Source: a virus | DNA: 43,135 nucleotides | Reading direction: 5' to 3' (one strand) | Virus record (IMG/VR): IMGVR_UViG_3300043395_001623 | Span: 1 to 43,135 of that record | Shown here: positions 6,656 through 16,100 of the stretch, in pieces | How the letters are laid out: each line of letters opens with the position of its first letter | Position numbering within the stretch: position 1 is the first letter of the stretch | Notes under the pieces: model-generated | Seen by the model: the letters and a program-made list of their open reading frames with translations, nothing else | Told to the model about the DNA's origin: nothing | The model's database searches: none | Made by a program: the position numbers and the translations under genes

Positions 6656-7800
6656 TGAGTATAGACCCACTAAAAAGAAATCTTAATAGAGGAGAACAAC
6701 TTAAAACCGAACCTCAAAATCATAAAGGTATAAAGTTGTACGATGTTGATTTAGCAATTGCTGAACACATGATAGATGTTGTTGTCCCAACCGTAGAAGT
6801 TTTCAATGAAAAAATTAAAGTACCAGTTGTTTACGGAAATCCAGAAAGATGGATGTCAGTACAAAAACACGGATATTTAAGAGATAAACAGGGACAAATT
6901 CAAATTCCACTTATAATGTTTAAACGAAATTCGATTGCAAGAGATGAATCAATACCATCTACTATGAATCGTAATTTAATTTATCCAACAGTTTCAAAAT
7001 ATTCTAAAAAACATAAATACGATTTGTTTTCTCAAATGACGGGAGCAAAAAGACCGGTGGAACAATACAATATTACAATGCCGGATTATGTTAGCATTTC
7101 TTATGAAGTAATGATATGGACGGATTACACCGAACATATGAATAAAATCATAGAAGCATTTCAATATGCAACCGATGAATATTGGGGAGATAAAAGTGGA
7201 TTTAAATTTAGAGTAAAAATTGATTCATTTGATAATACAACTGAAGTTGGTGAAGGTTCACAGCGAATAGTAAGAACATCATTCACTATGGTGGTAAATG
7301 CGTATTTATTACCAGAAAAATTTGATAATGAATCTACTACTAAAAAATCATTTTCACCAAAAAAAGTAGTTTGGGGAATTGAAACCGATTTAACGGTTGG
7401 TAATAGTAATCAAAGTTCTGCTAATCAAAAATTATATAGTGAATATTCTGAAATTATAGATTTCATGTCTATCAGAGGGTCACAACAAGCAACATTTGTA
7501 GATGATGATACCGTTAAATTGCAAAATGTAGAATTACCAAAACTTCCACCTGAATTAAGAGGTACATTTAATGTAGATGATTGGTTTAGAGTTTATATGA
7601 ATGGAGTGTATATTCCACCTGCAAAATATTCATATACAAGTTCATATGATACAAATGAAATATATTTTAATTTCAATACAGGTTCATTATCAGAAGGTGG
7701 AGTTTATCCAACGAATTTAATGACAAGTGCTACTGAATTGGGATATATTGTGGAGGTTACCGATGAAATTGGTGTAACTGGTAAATTTATTGAATTATGA
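6655..7800 (+). CDS. Tail completion and sheath stabiliser, T4 gp15-like, with extra C-terminal domain
   Basis: Residues about 40-240 follow the gp15 plan: a helix, then strands VPVVYGNPERWM..., the QIPLIMFKR...YPTVSKYSK block, and the key segment MPDYVSISYEVMIWTDYTEHMNKIIEAF, close in pattern to T4 gp15's YELSIFTRYEDDMFQIVEQ. The family caps the top of the sheath and tube and joins the tail to the neck. Residues about 285-381 are additional: a small beta domain with FRVYMNGVYIPPAKYSY, resembling the two following gene products. It overlaps its neighbours by 1 and 4 bases, so translation is coupled. I am fairly confident of the gp15 relation and less so of the extra domain's role. Confidence 0.65.
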   Translation: MSIDPLKRNLNRGEQLKTEPQNHKGIKLYDVDLAIAEHMIDVVVPTVEVFNEKIKVPVVYGNPERWMSVQKHGYLRDKQGQIQIPLIMFKRNSIARDESIPSTMNRNLIYPTVSKYSKKHKYDLFSQMTGAKRPVEQYNITMPDYVSISYEVMIWTDYTEHMNKIIEAFQYATDEYWGDKSGFKFRVKIDSFDNTTEVGEGSQRIVRTSFTMVVNAYLLPEKFDNESTTKKSFSPKKVVWGIETDLTVGNSNQSSANQKLYSEYSEIIDFMSIRGSQQATFVDDDTVKLQNVELPKLPPELRGTFNVDDWFRVYMNGVYIPPAKYSYTSSYDTNEIYFNFNTGSLSEGGVYPTNLMTSATELGYIVEVTDEIGVTGKFIEL

Positions 7801-8129
7801 TAAAAGAATTAAATAAAATATTATTACAAGTTCACGAACCAAATGAATATAAATTGATTCCACATAATATGAATCATCCGTTATATTGGATTTGGAAAAT
7901 CGAAAACGCAAGAATGAAAAATTTAAATTTAAATTTAAGACCATTTCGTAAGGAACACTCGCGTTTTGATATATTTATAAATGGACAATTTATTTTGGAA
8001 AAGGATTATATTGCATCTCAAGTTGATAAGGATTTTCATATAAAATTCATAAAAAATAATTTTGTGGGTGCATATGACCTATCCGAAAATGATGATATTA
8101 AATTAGAGGGAGATATTGAGTTAGTATAA
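7797..8129 (+). CDS. Small virion-like beta-domain protein
   Basis: The 110-residue product starts in an ATGA overlap with the gp15-like gene and ends in a TAATG overlap with the next. Its C-terminal half (FDIFINGQFILEKDYI...IKFIKNNFVGAYDLSENDDIKLEGDIELV) matches the small beta module with the layout V.-NG-..-DY-..-I.F-..-GD-I that is common in phage fibre and neck appendage proteins. The first half contains aromatic and basic residues (HPLYWIWKIENARMKNL). Position between tail completion and fibre genes suggests a collar or fibre-attachment part. Function is inferred only. Confidence 0.6.
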   Translation: MIKELNKILLQVHEPNEYKLIPHNMNHPLYWIWKIENARMKNLNLNLRPFRKEHSRFDIFINGQFILEKDYIASQVDKDFHIKFIKNNFVGAYDLSENDDIKLEGDIELV

Positions 8130-8491
8130 TGAAAACTGCACCAAAAATAATAGTTCCCTTTGATGATAAACAAAGATTTAAAGATTTAGTGTTAAATGTA
8201 ATCGAAGATTCTTGGATTTACACTGTAGCACCAAATTCTATCAGTTTAGATGGAGTTTTGTTTACCTTAACTTTATCAAACAAAAAATTTGTATTCGAAG
8301 ATATTAAAGTAGATGGGTTATCAGATTATATTGATGTTTATCTACAAGGAATCAAAAAAGCTTCTAATACATATGAGGTTATTGATAATGGAAACGATAT
8401 TATAATTTCTTTTAATCAAACAATCACTTTAAGACCACAAGATATTGTGAAAGAAGATTTTTTGATAAAAGGTAAAATAGTAAATAGATAA
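8129..8491 (+). CDS. Small virion-like beta-domain protein
   Basis: The 120-residue product has a similar C-terminal beta module (IDVYLQGIKKASNTYEVID...IISFNQTITLRPQDIVKEDFLIKGKI) to the preceding protein and to the end of the gp15-like protein. The N-terminus (PKIIVPFDDKQRFKDLVLNVIED) is different. It is translationally coupled to its upstream neighbour and lies 10 bases before the first large fibre gene, which has its own AAGGA site. Three consecutive copies of one module point to local duplication. A structural role next to the fibres is likely but unproven. Confidence 0.6.
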   Translation: MKTAPKIIVPFDDKQRFKDLVLNVIEDSWIYTVAPNSISLDGVLFTLTLSNKKFVFEDIKVDGLSDYIDVYLQGIKKASNTYEVIDNGNDIIISFNQTITLRPQDIVKEDFLIKGKIVNR

Positions 8492-8501
8492 GGAATAACG
8501 A

Positions 8502-11500
8502 ATGGCAACATTAATTCAGAGTAAACAAATTGAAGGTATAGTAACCGCCTCGGTAGTTGAAGGTTCATTTACCGTATCCGGTTCGATTCTCGGAACGAAT
8601 ATTACCGCATCTTCAATTTCATCATCAGGTCCAATTTATGGTGTTAGATATAATGATATACAAGGTACTCCCAATTTTATTGGTGGTAGTGGTATATTAA
8701 TTACACACACTGGAAATAATATTACAATCACAAACACCGGAGGTGGGGGTGGTGTATCTGGTTCTGCAGAATTAATCACATCAGTTGCCCTTTTAAATCA
8801 ATATACTGGTTCTAATGATATAATCATATTAGGATTAGAACAATTTACAGCATCTATACAATCAGAACTTAATTCTTTAGAAACAAGAGTATCTGCATTA
8901 GAATCACAAACTGATAATACTGGTTCTGATTCACAAACACTTTCTATTGTTGGTGACCAATTAACAATTAGTGGTGGAAATACTATAACAATTCCAAGTG
9001 GTGGAGGTGGAACATCTGATTTTACCGAATTAACAAATGTACCAAGTGGATTAGTATCTTCATCTGACCAAATATTAGGTGGAACTGGTATTTTATCAGG
9101 TTCTCATACCGATATCTCTTCATTAAATGATTTTACATCATCTACTGATAGTAGATTATCAAATTTAGATACTTTTACCGAATCAATTGATTCAAGAGTA
9201 ACTGCTTTAGAAAACAAAACTGATAATACCGGTTCTGATTCACAAATTTTATCAATAAATGGTAATGAAATCACTATTAGTGGTGGAAATACCATCACAA
9301 TTCCAACTGGGTCTGAATTACCAATTGGAATTATATCATCATCTCAACAAATTAGTGATTTAGGATTCATTTCTTCATCACATACCGATATATCTGCATT
9401 AAATCAATTTACTGAATCATTCAACGCATTCAGTGCATCGGTTCATGCTGAAATATTGGCTGGAACAAACGAACAAGACCTTTCTAATTTAGTAACAAAT
9501 GTTACATTAGGAATTTTAAGTGGTAGTGTTGATGGTAGATTAGATTCATTAGAGTCTCAAACAGGTTCTTATGAAACAACTGGCAGAGGAATTTTAAGTG
9601 GTAGTATTTCATATACATCATTATCAGATATTCCAACCGGATTAGTATCATCATCCGACCAAATATTAGGTGGAACTGGTATTTTATCAGGTTCTCATAC
9701 CGATATCTCTTCATTAAATGAGTTTACATCATCTATTGATGTAAGAATATCATCATTAGAAGCATTTACTTCGGCTTTAGATTCAACATATGTAACTGAA
9801 ACCGAATTATCAGCATTTTCATCATCAATTGATGATAGATTATCATCGTTAGAAACTAAAACTGATAATACTGGTTCGGATTCTCAAATATTAAGTATTG
9901 ATGGTAATCAAATTACTATTAGTGGTGGAAATACAATTACAATTCCAACTGGTAATGGAAACACATCAACAAATATTTCAGATACACCACCTACATCACC
10001 AACTGAAGGAGATTTGTGGTGGAATTCTACTGATGGTGGATTATATATTTATTATGATGGATATTGGGTAATAGCAATTGATTATTTATCCGCAGTATCA
10101 CAATCGTTACTATCAGATGGATTAATTTCCGGTTCTGACCAATTAACATCTTCATTAGATAGTAGATATGCATTAAGTGGTTCTATTACAAATACATCTA
10201 CTGATTTTGATGGTGATAGAATTATATCAAATACATTATTAGGTGATTTATACACTAACGCATTTAATGCAGGAACGACTGGTTCAGTTGTTGATTTTTT
10301 AAATGCAGTATTTTTCCCATCATCTGCACCAATAGCAGAATTTACTGACCAAACTAGTAAATTTAATACAAATTTAGCAACTAACACTACAAATTTAGTT
10401 TCGGTTTCATTAACTGATACCGTAGATAATTCACCATATAATTTAGTGTTAAGTGGTACTAACGCATCATCATTTACGGCAGTTCCAACTAATGCTCAAT
10501 CATCTTCATGGGAAATTAGAGCAAATAGTAATTTATCTGCAGGTACATATTTATATGATGTAGTTGTTAGTGATTCAACAAACGCAGAAAGAACATATAG
10601 TGGTAGAAGTATTACGATTGCTCAAGCTGATAATGGAACTCTTACACCAAATGGTACATTTTATATCATAGAATCTGCAACTTCTGGTGTAATAACTTTA
10701 ACTACAAGTGGAGTACCTGGTTCAACCGCAGGAGTTTCAGTATCATACACACCAAATTATGGTACACAAGTTGCAACTAATTTTAATTCGTCAAATCCAT
10801 TAATTTCTGTAAATTCAACAAATGGACAATTGAGTGTTGGTTCTCCAATTAGTGGAAGTGGTAATTTATTTGGTTCTATTATTTCATCAAGTATATCTTG
10901 GAATGACCAATATGGAAATTCAGATAGTTCATCTATTTTGATAAATGTAACTAAAAATAATGCACCAACAATAAGTTCAACTTTAAATACAAATACAAAT
11001 ACGAATCAAGCAACAAGTTCTGCACAAATCGTTAGATTAACTGTATTGGATGCTGAAAATGATTCTATACCAAATAATAGATTGAGTTGGTTAAATTATA
11101 ATTCAACTTATTTTAGTGCATCCATTGCTACTCCATATTTGTATTTAAATGCAAAAAATACAAATATTCCAGCTGGAACATATCCATACACTGCATCATT
11201 ACAAGATACTCATGGATTTAGAACAAATACAATAAGTGGTTCGGTAACGATTTCTCAAGCAGGAATTGGTACATTAAGTGGAGATACTACTTCATATATA
11301 ATTGAATCTGCGGTAAGTGGTTCATCGTTTAGAGATGCAACTGGATATAATGGTGGTAACCCATCACAATTGACAGTTTCATATTCACCAAATTATGGTT
11401 CACAAACGGTACAATCATTTACATCATCAAATCCTGCAATGGTAATTAATAACACTGGTTATTTAACATTAGGAATTAATTTGAGTGGTTCGGTAACGCA

Positions 11501-12455
11501 AAGTGGTGCTATAATTTCATCTAATATAACCTATACTGACCAATATGGAAATGTAGGTAGTGGGTCTATATCGGCAAATGTATTTGCAAATAATGCACCA
11601 CAATTAACATTTGTTTCTGCATCATCTTATAATGATGGAAATGCAATAAGTGGTTCTACGGCTGGTACATTAACGATTACAGATACTGAATCAAATTCAC
11701 CATTCCAAATTACATTGGGTGGTATTAGTGGCAGTATATTTATAGTGAGTGGAAGTAGTTCTCCATATTCAATAAAACCAACTGGTTCATTATCAACAGG
11801 TACATATCCAATTAATATTACTGCAGTTGATAATTATGGAAAATCAACAACTTTGACAAATAAAAATATTATTGTGGATTCAAATTCTTCGTATGGTAAA
11901 GTTTATATTTACACATCTACTAGAACAGGGGGTGGAACTTTAAACGCAGGAAATTATTTAGCAATACAAGGTGCATCTACAACAAATAGTGATGTTCCAC
12001 CATTAGTAACATCATATACTGCTGATACAACATCTCCATTCTATCTTTTGAAAGGTGGAAGTATTGGAAACTCGTCAATCACAGTTGGTGGTGGTACAAT
12101 GACATTAAGAAACACAATTAGTGGTTCAAATTTAACTACGATTGTATCACAATCATTTGATGGAAGCAATAGTACCGAAACATTTATGATTTTATTTCCA
12201 AGTGGAAGTGATATGACCGGAATTCCAAAAAGTATGACAGATACATTAGGTGGTTCAACATCTGGCGAATATGTAATGTATGCAAAAACAGCAGGTGAAT
12301 CATCATATAATGTTGTTGCATCAACAATTCATTCATTACAATTAGATAACGCACATGAAGGATATACAAAATGGAATGTAATAGGTAGAACGGGAACACA
12401 TGCTACAACTGCTTATGAAATTAAACTTGTACCATCTAGTGGTTCTGCACCATAA
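8502..12455 (+). CDS. Large tail fibre / adhesin with cadherin- or Ig-like repeats (1317 residues)
   Basis: The N-terminal half alternates SGS-rich beta segments with short coiled-coil units (FTSSIDVRISSLEAF, SSIDDRLSSLETKT) and three near-identical SDSQxLSI...ITISGGNTITIP blocks. At about 493-526 is a TPPTSPTEGDLWW...YYDGYWV module common in phage fibres. Residues about 600-1130 hold successive Ig/cadherin-like repeats (SAGTYLYDVVVSD; PAGTYPYTASLQD; STGTYPINITAVD). The last 190 residues form a distinct domain ending LVPSSGSAP, probably the tip. A Shine-Dalgarno AAGGA precedes the ATG. Exposed Ser/Thr-rich adhesins of this kind bind host glycans or surface proteins. The receptor is unknown; the class is secure. 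Confidence 0.8.
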   Translation: MATLIQSKQIEGIVTASVVEGSFTVSGSILGTNITASSISSSGPIYGVRYNDIQGTPNFIGGSGILITHTGNNITITNTGGGGGVSGSAELITSVALLNQYTGSNDIIILGLEQFTASIQSELNSLETRVSALESQTDNTGSDSQTLSIVGDQLTISGGNTITIPSGGGGTSDFTELTNVPSGLVSSSDQILGGTGILSGSHTDISSLNDFTSSTDSRLSNLDTFTESIDSRVTALENKTDNTGSDSQILSINGNEITISGGNTITIPTGSELPIGIISSSQQISDLGFISSSHTDISALNQFTESFNAFSASVHAEILAGTNEQDLSNLVTNVTLGILSGSVDGRLDSLESQTGSYETTGRGILSGSISYTSLSDIPTGLVSSSDQILGGTGILSGSHTDISSLNEFTSSIDVRISSLEAFTSALDSTYVTETELSAFSSSIDDRLSSLETKTDNTGSDSQILSIDGNQITISGGNTITIPTGNGNTSTNISDTPPTSPTEGDLWWNSTDGGLYIYYDGYWVIAIDYLSAVSQSLLSDGLISGSDQLTSSLDSRYALSGSITNTSTDFDGDRIISNTLLGDLYTNAFNAGTTGSVVDFLNAVFFPSSAPIAEFTDQTSKFNTNLATNTTNLVSVSLTDTVDNSPYNLVLSGTNASSFTAVPTNAQSSSWEIRANSNLSAGTYLYDVVVSDSTNAERTYSGRSITIAQADNGTLTPNGTFYIIESATSGVITLTTSGVPGSTAGVSVSYTPNYGTQVATNFNSSNPLISVNSTNGQLSVGSPISGSGNLFGSIISSSISWNDQYGNSDSSSILINVTKNNAPTISSTLNTNTNTNQATSSAQIVRLTVLDAENDSIPNNRLSWLNYNSTYFSASIATPYLYLNAKNTNIPAGTYPYTASLQDTHGFRTNTISGSVTISQAGIGTLSGDTTSYIIESAVSGSSFRDATGYNGGNPSQLTVSYSPNYGSQTVQSFTSSNPAMVINNTGYLTLGINLSGSVTQSGAIISSNITYTDQYGNVGSGSISANVFANNAPQLTFVSASSYNDGNAISGSTAGTLTITDTESNSPFQITLGGISGSIFIVSGSSSPYSIKPTGSLSTGTYPINITAVDNYGKSTTLTNKNIIVDSNSSYGKVYIYTSTRTGGGTLNAGNYLAIQGASTTNSDVPPLVTSYTADTTSPFYLLKGGSIGNSSITVGGGTMTLRNTISGSNLTTIVSQSFDGSNSTETFMILFPSGSDMTGIPKSMTDTLGGSTSGEYVMYAKTAGESSYNVVASTIHSLQLDNAHEGYTKWNVIGRTGTHATTAYEIKLVPSSGSAP
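9066..9130 (+). repeat. 65-bp direct repeat, first copy (second at 9657-9721)
   Basis: Sixty-five bases starting GACCAAATATTAGG recur without mismatch at 9657-9721, 591 bases (197 codons) downstream in the same frame of the first fibre gene. Confidence 0.85.
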
Positions 12456-12458
12456 AAA

Positions 12459-12468
12459 TATATTTATA
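12459..12468 (+). promoter_or_regulatory. Late-promoter box TATATTTATA
   Basis: A perfect copy three bases after the stop of the first fibre gene and 35 nt before the ATG at 12504. Confidence 0.6.
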
Positions 12469-12503
12469 TTATAGAATTATTTTATAGAACGGAGATATAA
12501 TAA

Positions 12504-12995
12504 ATGCCATCATTCAGTAGTAAAGTAGAACTAACCTCAGCCGCATCGGCATCCGGTATTGCTCTAGCAGATATAGAGTTAATAAAAGGTGCCTTTTATA
12601 CGGTACTGTTATATACTGATTTATCAAATATTCCAATATCAAGAATATCGAACAAACAAATCGTATGGGTAGAAGATGCGGGTATGTGTTATCAAGCTAC
12701 GGTTGTACAACCTAATTTCGTAACATCATTTGAACCATCGGTAGCATGGACTGAATTTACAGGATTTGGTGGTGGTGCAGGTGGTGGTGCAGGTGATATT
12801 ACTGCAGTTATTGCAGGTAGTGGTTTAACAGGCGGTTCTTTTAGTGGAACTGCAACTCTTAATATTGGAGCAGGTAATGGTATAACCGTTTCTGCTGATG
12901 CGGTATCATTGAACACTGGTTCATTACACTTTCAGGAAGGAGTAGAGTATTACATTTCTTCCGGTTCATACATAATCGATTCAGGTAAAATATAA
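12504..12995 (+). CDS. Short fibre-like protein, possible truncated fibre (163 residues)
   Basis: The N-terminal 95 residues (MPSFSSKVELTSAASASGIALADIELIK...QIVWVEDAGM) form a small domain, then a Gly-rich hinge (GFGGGAGGGAGD) leads to GDITAVIAGSGLTGG...LNTGSLHFQEGVEYYISSG. That last block has a clear counterpart in the 1570-residue fibre at about residues 807-850 (GDITAVIAGDGMSGG...LNTGSTHFIDGVEKLI), where some 700 more residues follow; here the protein stops. It may be a genuine short adapter or the remnant of a longer fibre. It has its own late box and a GGAG Shine-Dalgarno, so it is probably expressed. Confidence 0.65.
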   Translation: MPSFSSKVELTSAASASGIALADIELIKGAFYTVLLYTDLSNIPISRISNKQIVWVEDAGMCYQATVVQPNFVTSFEPSVAWTEFTGFGGGAGGGAGDITAVIAGSGLTGGSFSGTATLNIGAGNGITVSADAVSLNTGSLHFQEGVEYYISSGSYIIDSGKI

Positions 12996-13011
12996 TAAAA
13001 ACTTTTTGTAT

Positions 13012-13021
13012 TATATTTATA
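13012..13021 (+). promoter_or_regulatory. Late-promoter box TATATTTATA with a long leader
   Basis: A perfect copy, but 106 nt before the next ATG (13128), the longest leader of the set. The leader holds a 16-bp palindrome at 13030-13045. Confidence 0.55.
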
Positions 13022-13029
13022 ATGGAAAC

Positions 13030-13045
13030 AACACTATATAGTGTT
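13030..13045. other. 16-bp perfect palindrome in a late leader
   Basis: AACACTATATAGTGTT is a perfect inverted repeat beginning 9 bases after a late box, close to the expected transcription start. It could be an operator or a 5' hairpin that protects the mRNA of the next fibre gene; chance is not excluded in AT-rich DNA. Confidence 0.4.
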
Positions 13046-13127
13046 TATTATTAGGCAAATGTCCTGTCAAAAAACAATTAAGGTTTTCGGAGTAACAAAC
13101 TAAAAAACAAAGGGAAAAAAAGTCAAA

Positions 13128-16100
13128 ATGGCACAAATTATTAAACACAGACGCGGTTCGTTAGAATCCATTTCTAGTGCTACCAAACGTGCTGGTGAAT
13201 TGTTGGTTGTTACGGGTTCAGCAGGAATCACTGCCGATAATGGAGGTTCTCTATTATTCGTTGGTATAGATGGTTCTACTGCAACTGCGGCTAACAAAGT
13301 ATTACAAGGTTCATCAGTTCCAAACTTAACGGGAGCAAACTACGATACATCAATCGATGGTATTCCATTTTATGATACTAACGCACAAAAATTATATATC
13401 TTAAACAAAGCCGGAAATGTTGAAGTTAAAGCAACTGCAAACACCGGTGGTACAGGAATCGTTTCAGGTTCTGCACAAGTAAAGGAATTATTACCTGCAG
13501 GAACTGTTTCAGGTTCTTCTCAAGTTGTTGGAATTTTAGATTCATTAAATTCATTCTCAGCTTCTCAAGAAGGAAAAGATGCTACTTTAGCTTCGTACAC
13601 TTCTTCAGTTGATAGCACTTTATCAAATATTAGTGATGCACAAGATGTACAAGATGGTAGATTATCTGCTTTAGAATCATTCACTGCTTCATTAGATGCA
13701 GGATATGTAACTCAAGCTGAATTAGCTTCTGCTACTGGTGCTTTAGAATCTGCTGATATTACTTTACAAAATAACATTGATTCATTAGATACAACCGTAA
13801 GTAATAACTACAATACATTAGATACTGCTATTTCTAACGAAGTAACAAGAGCACAAAACGCAGAATCTGGATTAAGTAGTGATATTTCTAATTTATCAAC
13901 TACCGTAAATAATAACTACTCTTCTTTATCATCTGATATTTCAGCTGAACAAACGAGAGCACAAAACGCAGAATCTGGATTATCTTCTGATATTTCTGAT
14001 TTAACAACTACCGTAAATAACAACTACTCTGAATTATCAGGTGATGTTACTGAATTATTCGCATCTGCTTCTAATCACGAAGGTAGAATTGATACATTAG
14101 AAGCTGCAGTTGGTGCTGGTTCTAATATCGATGGTAGATTAAATGCTTTAGAATCATTCTCTGGTTCTCAAGAATTAAAAGATGCTACATTAGCAACTTA
14201 TACTGCTTCAGTTGATGCAGATTTAACAGAATTATATGCATCTGCTTCTAACCACGAAGGTAGAGTTGATTCATTAGAAGCAACTGGTTCTGACCACGAA
14301 GGTAGAATTTCTGATTTAGAAACATTTGAAGGTATTGTTAATAATGCAATTTCAATTGATGGAACTGCAGTAACTATCGCAGGTGATTTCTTCGTACAAG
14401 GAACACAAACTATTGTTGATTCACAAACTGTTCAAATCGGTGATAATATTATCGAATTAAATGGTAGTGGTGCAGCAAATGGTGGATTATGGGTTAAAGA
14501 TGCTACAAATCCTAACACAGAAACAGGTTCAATCGTTTGGGATTCTACAAATGATTACTGGAAAGCTGGTGTTAAAGGTGCAGAATCTAAAGTATTAGTT
14601 GCAGGTGGTGATAATGTAGTTTCTTCTTCTGCTCAAATTAATTTAGCAGATGTAACTGGTAATAATACTGATAATGTAACTGAAGGTTCTAACCTTTACT
14701 ATACTGATGCAAGAGTTAAGACTAAATTAAACGCTGAAGGTGTAATCTCTGGTTCATCTCAAGTAACAATTTCTTCTACAACTGGATATACTTCATTTAG
14801 TTCTTCATTAGCAGCAAACGATGTAGAATTATTCGCATCTGCTTCTAATCACGAAGGTAGAATTGACACAATCGAAGCAGCAATCGGTAACGGTTCTAAC
14901 ATCGATACTCGTTTAACATCATTAGAATCAGTAACTGGTTCTTATGCAACAACTGGTTCTAATACATTTGCTGGTAACCAAAATTTAGGTTCAAATAACT
15001 TAACTTTAGATGGTGGTGCAGTTCAAAATGATGGTGCCGGTGTTGAATTATATTCAGATGAATTCGCACAATTAACTTATAATAACTACTCTTATGTATG
15101 GGTAGATAATGGTGGTGTTCATTTTGAAGTAGATGGTACAACATTACAATTTGATTACGATGGTGGTTTACAATTGCCTTCATACACTTTACCAAACGCA
15201 GCGGGTGATGTAAATCAAGCGTTATTAAACGATGGTAATGGTAATTTAAGTTGGACATATGTTCAAACAGCAGCTGCACAATCTGATTTCAGTTCTTCAG
15301 TAGCTTCTACATTTGCATCTGTTGATTCTGCACAAACTGCACAAGATGGTAGATTATCTGCTTTAGAATCATTCACTGCTTCATTAGATGCAGGATATGT
15401 AACTCAAGCTGAATTAGCTTCTGCTACTGGTGCTTTAGAAACAACTATCAACAACTTAACAACTGATGATATTGCTGAAGGTGATAATCTTTATTTCACA
15501 GACGCAAGAGTTAAATCTAAATTAGATGCTGAAGGTGTAATCTCTGGTTCATCTCAAGTTCAATATGCTAACATTTCAGGTATTTCAGCTGGTATCGTTT
15601 CGGGTTCATCTCAATTAAACGATACAACAATTGATTACTTAAACTTAACAAATGTAACTGCAGATGGTACTTTCACAGGTACATTCTCTGGTGATGGTTC
15701 AGGATTAACTGGATTAGTAACTGAATTAGGTTTAGCAGGTGATATTGGAACAGGTGCTGTTGATTTATTATCTCAAACATTATCAGTTGAAGGTGGTGAA
15801 GGTATTGATGTATCAGTTTCTGGTACTACAATCACTATCGCAGGTGAAGATGCTTCTACATCTAACAAAGGTGTTGCATCATTCTCTGATACAAACTTCG
15901 CAGTAACTTCTGGTAATGTTGCAATTAAATCAGGTGGTGTTAAAGCTTCTACTTTAAACTCTGATGTTGCAGGTACTGGTCTTTCATTAAACGGTGTTGA
16001 TAATTCATTAGAAGTTGATTTCGGTTCTACAGCTGGAACTGCAGTTGAAGGTAATACTTCATTGACAGTACAAGGAACTGCAAACGAAATCGAAATCTCG

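Noticed and set aside
10042-10053. TATATTTATT inside the first fibre gene
   Set aside because: It lies in coding sequence for LYIYY with no start codon nearby; treated as background for the late-box motif.
12988-13018. AT-only hairpin (AAATATAATA / TATTATATTT) after the short fibre gene
   Set aside because: No G-C pairs in the main stem and no clear terminal T run; it overlaps the late box, and an inverted repeat of this kind is expected in AT-rich DNA.
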